The translations under genes and the position numbers were made by a program. This document shows, piece by piece, positions 1 through 6,265 of a stretch of DNA of 12,420 nt. Within the stretch, counting starts at the first letter, position 1; each line of letters opens with the position of its first letter. Source of the DNA: Bacillota bacterium (lineage in GTDB: Bacteria > Bacillota > Sulfobacillia > JABLXB01); NCBI GenBank assembly GCA_024653225.1, contig JANLGA010000053.1, forward strand, positions 1 through 12,420, written 5' to 3'. The notes beneath the pieces are model-generated. The model saw only the letters and a list, made by a program, of their open reading frames with translations. It was not told the origin of the DNA and searched no databases.

Positions 1-674
1 CCACCGGCGACGTTCTCGCCGGTGGCATAGGGCTGACAAGGGAGACCGGCGACGAGGTGTTCTCGCTCGGCGTGGACGTAATCACCATGGGTAACCACGT
101 CTGGGACAAGCGCGAGATCCTCGAGTACATCGCCGAAGAGCCGCGCGTGATACGGCCGATAAATTACCCGGGGAACCCGCCCGGGAACGGCTCGATAGTG
201 CTTCACGTCCGGGATCATGGCGTCGCGGTCATAAACGCGGCGGGGCGAGTCTTCAACAGCGCTCACCTCGATTGCCCGTTCCGCCGGGTCTCCGAAGAGG
301 TGGAGGCGGTGGGTAAGAGCGCGTCCGTCATCATAGTGGATTTCCACGCCGAGGCGACTTCCGAGAAAGTGGCGATGGGGTGGTATCTCGACCGCCGAGT
401 TACGGCCGTCATAGGGACGCACACCCATGTCCAGACCGCGGACGAGACCATACTGCCGGGCGGTACTGCGTATATTACCGATGTGGGCATGACGGGGCCG
501 TACCACTCGGTGATAGGCATACGCACCGACCTCGTCATCAGCCGGTTCCTCAGCCAGATGCCCACGAAGTTCGAAGTGGCCCGGGGTCCGCGCCAGTTCT
601 CGGCGGTGCTGATTGACGCCGACGAGAACACTGGAAAAGCTCGCCGGATCAGCAGGATATTTATGAGGGAATGA
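1..674 (+). CDS. ymdB: YmdB-family metallophosphoesterase (5' end cut by window)
   Basis: The reading frame is open from base 3, so the true start lies before the window and roughly the first 40-50 residues are missing. The visible part matches the TIGR00282/YmdB calcineurin-like phosphodiesterase family. It has ITMGNHVWDK near its start (metal-binding Asn-His), FHAEATSEK, GTHTHVQTADE (metal-binding His) and AYITDVGMTGPY, all in family order. In Bacillus subtilis YmdB hydrolyses cyclic mononucleotides, influences the switch between motility and biofilm, and is encoded beside the RNase Y gene. That is family knowledge and is not shown here. An internal GTG at 57 is not a plausible start, because the conserved frame continues upstream of it. 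The gene ends at TGA 672-674, 135 bases before spoVS, which is the usual neighbour order in Firmicutes. Confidence 0.95.
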   Translation, partial: TGDVLAGGIGLTRETGDEVFSLGVDVITMGNHVWDKREILEYIAEEPRVIRPINYPGNPPGNGSIVLHVRDHGVAVINAAGRVFNSAHLDCPFRRVSEEVEAVGKSASVIIVDFHAEATSEKVAMGWYLDRRVTAVIGTHTHVQTADETILPGGTAYITDVGMTGPYHSVIGIRTDLVISRFLSQMPTKFEVARGPRQFSAVLIDADENTGKARRISRIFMRE

Positions 675-683
675 ATAAAATAC

Positions 684-711
684 CCTGGAGAGCTTGCAAG
701 ATGCAGAATAT
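684..711 (+). promoter_or_regulatory. possible sigma-H-type promoter of spoVS
   Basis: Bases 703-711 (GCAGAATAT) fit the sigma-H -10 consensus RnnGAATwW completely. A GGA core at 687-689 could be a degenerate -35 (consensus RnAGGAwWW), but the spacer is about one base short and the flanks match poorly. spoVS is a known sigma-H target in B. subtilis, which makes the match worth noting. An AT-rich TATAAA at 720-725 is an alternative -10, though I see no -35 at standard distance from it. Confidence 0.3.
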
Positions 712-809
712 GGTAGTAGTATAAAAGTTAGGTAGCTCGCGTGCGCAGGTCCGATTTAAACCTAAGCGTAAGAGCGGCAGCTTTCATCATATGAGGGGGA
801 AGAGCAGCT

Positions 810-1073
810 GTGGTCGAAGTGCTCAAGGTCTCATCCAAGTCCAGCCCCAACGCCGTGGCGGGTGCCCTCGCCGGCGTAATCAGGGAACGGGGGACGGCGG
901 AGATGCAAGCGATCGGTGCCGGGGCGATTAACCAGGCCATCAAGGCCGTGGCTATCGCGAGGGGATTCGTGGCCCCGAGCGGGATCGACTTGGTATGCGT
1001 CCCCGCCTTCACCGACATACAGATAGACGGCGAGGAGCGGACCGCCATTAAGCTGATCATAGGACCACGGTAG
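810..1073 (+). CDS. spoVS: Stage V sporulation protein S
   Basis: This 87-residue protein starts at GTG 810, with an AGGGGGAA ribosome binding site centred near 797. It is close to full-length identical in pattern to the highly conserved SpoVS family (86 aa in B. subtilis). Diagnostic segments are LKVSSKSSPNAVAGALAG, QAIGAGAINQAIKAVAIARG, VAPSGIDL and PAFTDIQIDGEERTAIKLI. SpoVS is a small Alba-like, probably nucleic-acid-binding protein needed for later stages of sporulation in B. subtilis; its mechanism is poorly known. It sits directly downstream of the YmdB-type gene, as in many Firmicutes, and is the clearest sign that this organism belongs to a spore-forming lineage. Related proteins also occur in a few non-sporulating bacteria, so on its own it does not prove sporulation. 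The SpoIIP-type gene nearby strengthens the case. Confidence 0.97.
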   Translation: MVEVLKVSSKSSPNAVAGALAGVIRERGTAEMQAIGAGAINQAIKAVAIARGFVAPSGIDLVCVPAFTDIQIDGEERTAIKLIIGPR

Positions 1074-1091
1074 GGGCGGGTTCCCGCGCCC
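1074..1091 (+). terminator. weak stem-loop after spoVS
   Basis: GGGCG (1074-1078) can pair with CGCCC (1087-1091) around an 8-base loop directly after the spoVS stop, followed by GTTCTCC rather than a T run. It may be a weak or partial terminator, or a 3' stabilising hairpin. The short stem in a GC-rich sequence could arise by chance. Confidence 0.2.
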
Positions 1092-1132
1092 GTTCTCCCC
1101 GGGACACGCGGAGGAGACGGGCTTTATGTTTT

Positions 1133-1140
1133 GGAGGTGG
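1133..1140 (+). promoter_or_regulatory. ribosome binding site that sets the amidohydrolase start
   Basis: GGAGG at 1133-1137 (extended GGAGGTGG) lies 8 bases before TTG 1146. The earlier in-frame TTG at 1131 overlaps this site and so cannot use it, which favours 1146 as the real start. Confidence 0.6.
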
Positions 1141-1145
1141 TTCGG

Positions 1146-1997
1146 TTGGGATCGCCGGAGGTCCCCATCATTGACGTCCACACGCACATCCTGCCGCCCG
1201 AGCTCATCGCGAGGGCTCACGAACTCGAAGAAAGGGACGAGCATTTTCGCGCACTGTCGAGGACGCCGAACAACAGGTACGCGACGGTCGAGGAACTGGT
1301 GCGGGACATGGATGGGGCCGGGGTCTCGCTGTCCGTCACGTTCGGGTTCGCCTTCAAGGACCCGGGGCTGTGCCGCGAAGTGAACGACTACGTGGCCGCC
1401 TCGGTTGCGCTGTACCCTGACCGGCTCATCGGATTCATGTGCGTTCAACCATTCGACCCGGGACTCGAGCGGGAGATCTCCCGGTGCGCGGCAGCCGGAT
1501 TGAGGGGTGTGGGGGAGCTGTTCCCCGACGGACAGGGCTTCTCGCTCAAGGAGGGCCCGGCCCGACTCGGGGGACTCTGCCGGGAGGCGGGCTTGCCGCT
1601 CCTCCTCCACGTCAACGAGCAGGTGGGACACTTCTACCCCGGGAAGGGCGGGCAAGGGGCGGCCGATGCGTACGCGTTCGCGGCCGCCAACCCGGGCCTT
1701 AGGGTGTGTTTCGCCCACTGGGGAGGGGGTCTGTTGTTCTACGAGCTCATGCCCGAGGTGAGGAGGGTGCTGGAGAACGTGTACTACGACACGGCCGCGG
1801 GTCCGTTCCTCTACGACCCGAGGGTATACGACGTGGCGAAGGCATCGGGTTGCATCCGGAAGGTACTGTTTGGAACCGACTACCCGCTTCTCGGGCCCGA
1901 GAGGTATATCAGGCGGATGGGCGACGGCCGATTGGGGGATGACGACGTGCGCATGATACTATCGGAGAATGCGAGGAGGTTTCTCGACCTACATTGA
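1146..1997 (+). CDS. Amidohydrolase-2 family metal-dependent hydrolase
   Basis: The predicted protein has 283 residues from TTG 1146; an in-frame TTG at 1131 would add five. It belongs to the amidohydrolase superfamily, amidohydrolase-2 (ACMSD/uracil-decarboxylase-like) group. Visible metal-site motifs are DVHTHI near the N-terminus (H12, H14), LLLHVNE (H155), FAHWGGG (H191) and FGTDYP (D245), in the order expected for a TIM barrel with one or two metal ions. No signal peptide or membrane segment is seen, so it should be cytoplasmic. Members of this group catalyse hydrolysis or non-oxidative decarboxylation of small carboxylated or amide substrates, and the substrate here cannot be deduced. 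Its stop codon overlaps the start of the PHP-domain gene, so the two are probably translated together. Family assignment is firm; specific function is unknown. Confidence 0.85.
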   Translation: MGSPEVPIIDVHTHILPPELIARAHELEERDEHFRALSRTPNNRYATVEELVRDMDGAGVSLSVTFGFAFKDPGLCREVNDYVAASVALYPDRLIGFMCVQPFDPGLEREISRCAAAGLRGVGELFPDGQGFSLKEGPARLGGLCREAGLPLLLHVNEQVGHFYPGKGGQGAADAYAFAAANPGLRVCFAHWGGGLLFYELMPEVRRVLENVYYDTAAGPFLYDPRVYDVAKASGCIRKVLFGTDYPLLGPERYIRRMGDGRLGDDDVRMILSENARRFLDLH

Positions 1998-2911
1998 AGG
2001 CGGAGGACCGGGCGGACCTTCACGTGCATACGACCGCGTCGGACGGCACTATGACGCCCGACCGGGTGGTGAGAATAGCCCGACACATCGGCCTGGCCGC
2101 GGTGGGGATAGCCGATCACGATACTGACGCCGGGATAGCCGAGGCCCTGAGGACCGGCGACTGCCTCGGCATCGAGGTCATCCCCGCCCTCGAGATCAAC
2201 ACGGACGTGGACAACAGGGAGATCCACGTGCTCGGCTACATGGTATGGCCGGTCCCCGCCAGGCTGTCGGGCATCCTCGAGAAGATGAGGGAGGTCCGCC
2301 GGGGGCGCCTTGACGAGATGGTACGCAGGCTCAACGCGCTGGGGGTCAACATCACGGCCGCCCGGGTGAGGGAGATCGCCGGCGGCTCGGTGATAGGTCG
2401 TCCCCACGTGGCGAGGGCCATGGTGGAAGCCGGCTGCGTGCGCTCCATCGAAGAAGCCTTCGAGATCTACCTGGATATCGGCCGCCCGTGTTACGTGGAA
2501 CGGTACAAGATATCGCCGGAGGACGCGGTGAGAGAGCTGGCCATGGCGGGGGGGATCCCGGTCCTCGCCCATCCGGCATCGGCCGGACGGGATGACCTGA
2601 TCCCGGGGCTCGTGAAGGCGGGGCTGATGGGGATAGAGGTGTATCACCCTGACCACGACAGGGGGGACGAGCAGAGATACCTGCGCATAGCGGAGCGGGA
2701 GGGCCTGCTCGTGACCGGGGGTTCGGACTCGCACGGAGAAGACGAGCGCGGGCCGACCATCGGGAGGATAACGGTCCCCTACGCCACCGTACTCGAGATG
2801 AAGGAAATCAAGGCACGGATGGAATACCCCGGCGGACTCCCAGATAAAATAGACAGCGGGGCGACCAAGCCCCGGGGAGGATCCGGCGGTGCAGCTGAAA
2901 CCCACGACTGA
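1994..2911 (+). CDS. PHP-domain phosphoesterase (COG0613, TrpH/RNase AM-like)
   Basis: This 305-residue protein starts at TTG 1994, inside the ATTGA shared with the preceding stop codon (translational coupling). A GGAGG at 1975-1979 lies 14 bases upstream, which is a long spacing. It has the complete PHP metal-ligand pattern: DLHVHTTASDGT (H10, H12, D17), GIADHDT (D41, H42), ALEINT (E67), H78, LAHPAS (H193), and GGSDSHG (D245, H247). Length and motif order match the COG0613 family, which includes nucleoside 3',5'-bisphosphate phosphatase and the 5'-3' exonuclease RNase AM. By analogy it may hydrolyse phosphate esters of nucleotides or short RNA, but this is inferred. The last 20 or so residues (Gly/Lys-rich) extend past the domain and overlap the next gene by 23 bases. 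Confidence 0.9.
   Translation: MKAEDRADLHVHTTASDGTMTPDRVVRIARHIGLAAVGIADHDTDAGIAEALRTGDCLGIEVIPALEINTDVDNREIHVLGYMVWPVPARLSGILEKMREVRRGRLDEMVRRLNALGVNITAARVREIAGGSVIGRPHVARAMVEAGCVRSIEEAFEIYLDIGRPCYVERYKISPEDAVRELAMAGGIPVLAHPASAGRDDLIPGLVKAGLMGIEVYHPDHDRGDEQRYLRIAEREGLLVTGGSDSHGEDERGPTIGRITVPYATVLEMKEIKARMEYPGGLPDKIDSGATKPRGGSGGAAETHD
2874..2881 (+). promoter_or_regulatory. ribosome binding site of the coiled-coil gene, inside the PHP gene
   Basis: GGGGAGGA lies 7 bases before GTG 2889 and within the 3' end of the PHP coding region. It is among the best ribosome binding sites in the window and is the main reason to accept the small overlapping downstream gene as real. Confidence 0.6.
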
Positions 2912-3275
2912 CGACCTCGCGGCGCACGTGCGCTACCTGGAGGAGAGGATTCGAGCGCTCCGCCTCAGCCGAAAAGTGTTGATAGACATCATCTATTCCC
3001 AGATGGCGCACAGGGACTCCTGCGTCGCGAAGCTGCGGGCCGAGAACAGGCGCCTTCACAAGCTCAACGCCCGCAGCGCGCGAGCCGTCATGGAGCTGAA
3101 CAGTCGCGTGCTGGGGCTCGAGGGCGAACTCGCCCGTCTCTCCCCTCAATCAGGGTGTTCCCGGTCGGCGGTGCCGCCGGCCGGCCACTCCTCGTCGTCA
3201 TACACCTCGTCGTTCAGCTGGTCCATGGACCAGAACTGCGACCACCACAGCGGCGGCGGACAGGGTCTCCCGTGA
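2889..3275 (+). CDS. small coiled-coil protein of unknown function
   Basis: This 128-residue protein starts at GTG 2889 behind a strong GGGGAGGA site and overlaps the PHP gene by 23 bases in another frame. Residues about 8-84 are charged and heptad-like (LEERIRALRLSRKVLIDII, then KLRAENRRLHKL and MELNSRVLGLEGELARL), which predicts a long alpha-helical coiled coil. From residue 85 the composition changes sharply to a Ser/Gly/His-rich tail containing SSSSYTSSFSW and a DHH triplet, with cysteines at 90 and 117 and another at 45 in the helix. No signal peptide or membrane segment is seen. I do not recognise the family. Its place at the end of the ymdB-spoVS block suggests co-transcription. The tail resembles low-complexity ends of coat-type or scaffold proteins, but that is only a loose resemblance. 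Confidence 0.65.
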   Translation: MQLKPTTDDLAAHVRYLEERIRALRLSRKVLIDIIYSQMAHRDSCVAKLRAENRRLHKLNARSARAVMELNSRVLGLEGELARLSPQSGCSRSAVPPAGHSSSSYTSSFSWSMDQNCDHHSGGGQGLP

Positions 3276-3350
3276 AACGGCTCGGGGCTTCTCTTGGTGC
3301 TTCTCTTCCGGTTCAGGTCGAATCACCCCTTTCCGAGGCCGGGGATCGCA

Positions 3351-4298
3351 TCATACCCCCGGCGCGCCGAATGCCCTCGCGATCACCCGGGCGAAGAATC
3401 CCATCGAGCGCTCGCACATCTCCCTGGGTACCTTCTCGGTTCCGACCTCGAGCAGCAGGGCGCCCGGATCCAGGTCCTGGTTGTAGTCGCCCATCGCGAG
3501 GAATATCCCCTTTACCAGCGCGGGGTATGCCGCGTCCGCGACGGACTTTATCTTCCTCGCCAGACTCAGGTTCGCCGTGAGCAGCGGATTTTGCCTACCC
3601 ACCACGAGCAGGACCTGTGACGCCGGTTCTCCCTCTACGCGGACCACGTACGTTTCGGCGGGTCCACTGTCCCTGTGGATATCGAACATGAGGTACGGCT
3701 TGTGTTTGAGATTGGAGGTCGCGGTGCGCCGGGACCGCGCGTAGGCGAGAGCGTCGTGCGGGTGGTGTGGGGTCTGGTCGTGCACCACTATGTAGCCGAC
3801 GCCCTCGAGTGCCCTGCGAAGGGAGTCGCCGACCGCGACCACGCCGCCGCGCGCCGTGATGAACGGCCTCCCGTCGGTGGGTTCGTAGGATTCGTCGGTG
3901 TGCGTGTGGTATATGACGACTGTCCGACTCAGCACCCCCAGAGGCATCGCCGCCCGCCCGAGGGGCGGGTCCTCGATCACGACGAGCTGCTGCTCGAGGT
4001 CGGGGACATTCCGCTCGACCATCACCGGGACCGCCGTGGCGCGCTCCCTTTCAACCCGCGTGATCGAGTAGATCTCGTTGGAGTGGCCTATGAATTGGTC
4101 GCCGACGGTCACCGGCAACCCCGTGCAGAACAGCAGCATTCCGTCGGCGTCCGTCACCATTCTGTAGCGGCCTGCGAGCTCCCTCGCGGGGCCCAGATGC
4201 CCGGTCGCCGACAGCGCGAACGGTACGAGTACCGTCGCCCCAATCAGGAGCACGGCGAGCAACGCACGTCGGGGGTCCAACTCCTTTGCGCGGTCCAT
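3351..4298 (-). CDS. spoIIP: Stage II sporulation protein P family (cell-wall hydrolase)
   Basis: This 315-residue protein is read from ATG 4298 down to TGA 3353-3351. Residues about 11-30 (ALLAVLLIGATVLVPFALSA) form an N-terminal membrane anchor, so the rest should lie outside the membrane. The SpoIIP domain is clear: YHTHTDES (H131, H133, E136), DIHRDS (D206, H208, R209), VGRQNP (N237), MGDYNQDLDP (N273, D275) and LLLEVGTE (E284). In B. subtilis SpoIIP is an amidase/endopeptidase that works with SpoIID and SpoIIM to thin septal peptidoglycan and drive engulfment of the forespore. The protein is shorter than the 401-residue B. subtilis one, mainly between anchor and catalytic domain. The frame stays open upstream to 4460, but that part is Arg-rich and looks non-coding. 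ATG 4298 is chosen because it directly precedes the anchor, although no Shine-Dalgarno sequence precedes it. Confidence 0.9.
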   Translation of the reverse strand: MDRAKELDPRRALLAVLLIGATVLVPFALSATGHLGPARELAGRYRMVTDADGMLLFCTGLPVTVGDQFIGHSNEIYSITRVERERATAVPVMVERNVPDLEQQLVVIEDPPLGRAAMPLGVLSRTVVIYHTHTDESYEPTDGRPFITARGGVVAVGDSLRRALEGVGYIVVHDQTPHHPHDALAYARSRRTATSNLKHKPYLMFDIHRDSGPAETYVVRVEGEPASQVLLVVGRQNPLLTANLSLARKIKSVADAAYPALVKGIFLAMGDYNQDLDPGALLLEVGTEKVPREMCERSMGFFARVIARAFGAPGV

Positions 4299-4304
4299 TG
4301 ATAG

Positions 4305-4335
4305 TATAATGTGTTTCGGATAATCGGGCGTATAC
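4305..4335 (-). promoter_or_regulatory. possible sporulation-sigma promoter of the spoIIP-like gene
   Basis: Read on the minus strand, CATTATA (4311-4305) fits the sigma-G/F-type -10 pattern CATnMTA, and GTATA (4335-4331) lies 19 bases upstream in a -35-like position. The -10-like element ends only 6 bases before ATG 4298, so a transcript from it would be nearly leaderless. The same AT-rich patch read on the plus strand contains TATAAT (4305-4310), a possible -10 for the divergent MerR-like gene, without a convincing -35. This is the only AT-rich patch between the two divergent genes. Confidence 0.25.
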
Positions 4336-4421
4336 CGCCGCCGATCCTCGGGTATCGCGCGGAAGGAACGCCGGTCGCCCGGGTAGAATCCATTTGAGCG
4401 TCGTCTGCGCTCCAGCAACTG

Positions 4422-4428
4422 AAGGAGG
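4422..4428 (+). promoter_or_regulatory. ribosome binding site setting the MerR-like start
   Basis: AAGGAGG lies exactly 7 bases before ATG 4436. An upstream in-frame TTG at 4394 has no such site and would only add 14 non-conserved-looking residues. Confidence 0.7.
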
Positions 4429-4435
4429 CTCCCGG

Positions 4436-4954
4436 ATGTCGGACCCAGAGAACATTTCATTCGCCACCATCTGCGAGCGGCTCGGGCTGACCGCGGCGCA
4501 GCTCAGGGACGTGATATCGTCTTTCGGTGACATCCTGGGCGCCGGCGAAGCCGATCAGCCCCCACCCGATGACGAAGTGACGTGGCGCGAGCTGCTGGAC
4601 GGAGACGCGGAGTCCGAAGGGACGCCGGGTCTCCCGCGGGAGTCCCTGCAAAAGATAGAGAAGATAGTGCGCATGAGGGCCGACGGGATACCGGACGCCG
4701 AGATCAGGCGGATCCTTCTCGACGCGGAGGCGTCGGCATCGTCCGCGGAGGAGAGGTTGGCCCTCAACTTGGACCGACTCGCCCGCGAAATCGAACTGAC
4801 GGAGAAGCGACGCGCCGAGGATAGGGACCGGTTGTTGACCGCGCTCATGCGAACGCACCAGGAGGTCCGCCAGCTGAGGAACGAGCTCGCAGCGCAGAGT
4901 TCGAGAAGGGCCAGGAAGAAGAGGTCCATCTTATCGAGGCTGTTGGGGTTGTGA
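4436..4954 (+). CDS. MerR-like HTH / coiled-coil protein, RacA-like architecture
   Basis: This 172-residue protein starts at ATG 4436 behind a near-ideal AAGGAGG. Residues 8-34 (ISFATICERLGLTAAQLRDV...) resemble the first helix-turn-helix of MerR-type DNA-binding domains. Residues 67-95 (LPRESLQKIEKIVRMRADGIPDAEIRRIL, quoted in two parts: LPRESLQKIEKIVRM and RADGIPDAEIRRIL) resemble the second half, with an acidic Pro-rich linker in place of the usual wing. Residues about 100-155 are a charged coiled coil, and the C-terminus is basic then hydrophobic (RRARKKRSILSRLLGL), like an amphipathic membrane- or partner-binding tail. HTH plus coiled coil plus basic tail is also the layout of RacA, which anchors the chromosome during sporulation; this is a resemblance in architecture, not demonstrated homology. 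The next gene overlaps its stop by 4 bases. Function unknown. Confidence 0.75.
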   Translation: MSDPENISFATICERLGLTAAQLRDVISSFGDILGAGEADQPPPDDEVTWRELLDGDAESEGTPGLPRESLQKIEKIVRMRADGIPDAEIRRILLDAEASASSAEERLALNLDRLAREIELTEKRRAEDRDRLLTALMRTHQEVRQLRNELAAQSSRRARKKRSILSRLLGL

Positions 4955-5415
4955 ACGGACGTCGCAGGCCGTTCATAGTGGAAGGGCCCGTCTGGTGCCA
5001 TTTCGGATACGGCGAGGGCCTGGAGCTCGACTGCGCATCCTGCGAGCGACAGTTCCTCGAGACGGGCCGGGCGCCGCAGGGGACCAGGAACTGCTGGAAG
5101 GTCCAGGTGTGGCTGGGTGACGTGCCGGACCCCGAATGGCTCGTGAGCGCGCTGGTCTCGGCCGCGGGTACGGATAGGTCTCTCCTCGGGAAGTACAGTA
5201 CCGGGCCCATCCCCGCCGACGGGCCCGGCCGTCACGACCGTGCGTTGTTCCTCTACTTCGGGGACAGGGCTTCCGCTGAACAATTCGCCGACCGCCTCGT
5301 TTCGATGATGGAGCGCGAGGGGAAGGCGCCTTGCCCCGGATGGCGACCGCGGGTGAGGAAGGGCTGCTGGCACTTCGACGCCGTCGCCGGGCCGTGGGAG
5401 ACCTGGGACACCTAG
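4951..5415 (+). CDS. Cys/Trp-rich protein of unknown function
   Basis: This 154-residue protein starts at GTG 4951 in a GTGA overlap with the preceding stop, so the pair should be translationally coupled; no strong ribosome binding site of its own is seen. It has six cysteines (C16, C28, C31, C48, C128, C139), including a CxxC (CASC at 28-31) that could form half of a metal site, and eight or so tryptophans clustered as NCWKVQVW, GCWHFD and GPWETW. The middle (RALFLYFGDRASAEQFADRLVSMMERE, shown here as RALFLYFGDRASAEQ and onward to 122) looks like a beta strand followed by a helix. No signal peptide or membrane helix is visible. I do not recognise the family. It ends at TAG 5413-5415, sharing a CTAG palindrome with the convergent TtcA-like gene. 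Confidence 0.75.
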   Translation: MNGRRRPFIVEGPVWCHFGYGEGLELDCASCERQFLETGRAPQGTRNCWKVQVWLGDVPDPEWLVSALVSAAGTDRSLLGKYSTGPIPADGPGRHDRALFLYFGDRASAEQFADRLVSMMEREGKAPCPGWRPRVRKGCWHFDAVAGPWETWDT

Positions 5416-6140
5416 GGCCTGCCGGTCCCCCCGGGATGGGCCCACAGCTGTTTCATCGAGGCCAGGATGCTTTCATCGATCCGCGGATTCTTCTCCCTCA
5501 GGGAGGAGATGAAGCCCTTGATCGAGCTTCGGTAGGTGCGCCCCGAGGCCGGGCAGTCCTGGGGAACGATCGGCGCGCCGAGTTGATGCGCCGCGGCGCT
5601 CACGGTGGATTCCGTGCAGTAGACCAGCGGCCGTATCACCGCGACGCGGCGCCTCGACATGTAGGTCACGGGGCGGAATACAGTCACCCTGCCGGAGAAC
5701 ATGATGTTCATTATCAGGGTCTCCGCCGCGTCGTCGAGGTGGTGGGCCAGCGCGACCTTGTTGCATCCCAGGCGCGCGGCGAGGGCGAGCAGGGCCCCCC
5801 TCCGCATGTTCGAGCATAAGGAGCAGGGGTTCTGCTCGCGTCGGCTGTCGAAGACGATCGGTCCGATGGAGGTGTCCTCGATGTGGTGCTCCACGCCCAG
5901 ATCTGCGCAGAACGAGGCTATCGGGGATAGGTCCGCGCCCCATCCCATGGACACTGTGGCTCCAACCAGGCTGAACTCGACCGGAGCCACCCGGCGAAAG
6001 TGGTCCAGCGCCCAGAGCAGGGCGAAGCTGTCCTTGCCCCCGGACAATCCGACGGCGATCCTGTCGCCCCGAGCGATCATGTCATGGTCCGCGATCGCCG
6101 CCCCGGTCCTGCGCAAGAGATTCCTCTGTCGCCGGTCCAA
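5412..6140 (-). CDS. TtcA-family tRNA 2-thiocytidine-type PP-loop enzyme
   Basis: This is a PP-loop ATPase of the TtcA/TtuA group, 242 residues if begun at TTG 6140. The ATP-binding loop is GLSGGKDS (33-38), an iron-sulfur CSLC pair follows (C106, C109) in the TtcA context CSLCSNMRRG, then AHHLDDAAET, VIRPLVYC, and a third cysteine in VPQDCPASG (C196), as in TtcA, where three cysteines hold the cluster. TtcA adds sulfur to cytidine 32 of certain tRNAs; the precise target here is inferred. The start is uncertain. The frame is open to GTG 6254, but those 38 extra residues are Pro/Gly-rich and not family-like. TTG 6140 follows a G-rich stretch and TTG 6116 follows AGAGGA, and both give the short N-terminus typical of Firmicute homologues. 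It is divergent from miaB, another tRNA modification gene. Confidence 0.88.
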   Translation of the reverse strand: MDRRQRNLLRRTGAAIADHDMIARGDRIAVGLSGGKDSFALLWALDHFRRVAPVEFSLVGATVSMGWGADLSPIASFCADLGVEHHIEDTSIGPIVFDSRREQNPCSLCSNMRRGALLALAARLGCNKVALAHHLDDAAETLIMNIMFSGRVTVFRPVTYMSRRRVAVIRPLVYCTESTVSAAAHQLGAPIVPQDCPASGRTYRSSIKGFISSLREKNPRIDESILASMKQLWAHPGGTGRP

Positions 6141-6265
6141 CGCCGACCCCCCGCCGAGCGATTCTGCGTCAGTGGGCGATTCACCTCCAGGCGGGCTCGC
6201 CGCGCACTCGGGCCAAGCCGGGGGAAGGAAAGTCCGCGCATCCGCGCGAGTCACGGGTGCCGTTC

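Noticed and set aside
831..1718. A long minus-strand open frame opposite spoVS and the amidohydrolase (also 1880-2905 opposite the PHP gene, and 10019-12080 on the plus strand opposite livH and livJ).
   Set aside because: All are mirror frames of strongly identified genes in GC-rich DNA, have biased Arg/Pro/His/Asp composition, and lack ribosome binding sites or domains.
3285..3309. Repeated GCTTCTCTT near the end of the coiled-coil gene.
   Set aside because: A 9-base repeat with a 3-base spacer is too short to interpret, and it forms no hairpin or T-tract terminator.
6141..6254. N-terminal extension of the TtcA-like protein to GTG 6254.
   Set aside because: No ribosome binding site precedes GTG 6254, the extra 38 residues are Pro/Gly/Ser-rich, and TtcA-like proteins of this group begin shortly before the GAAIADHDMI segment.
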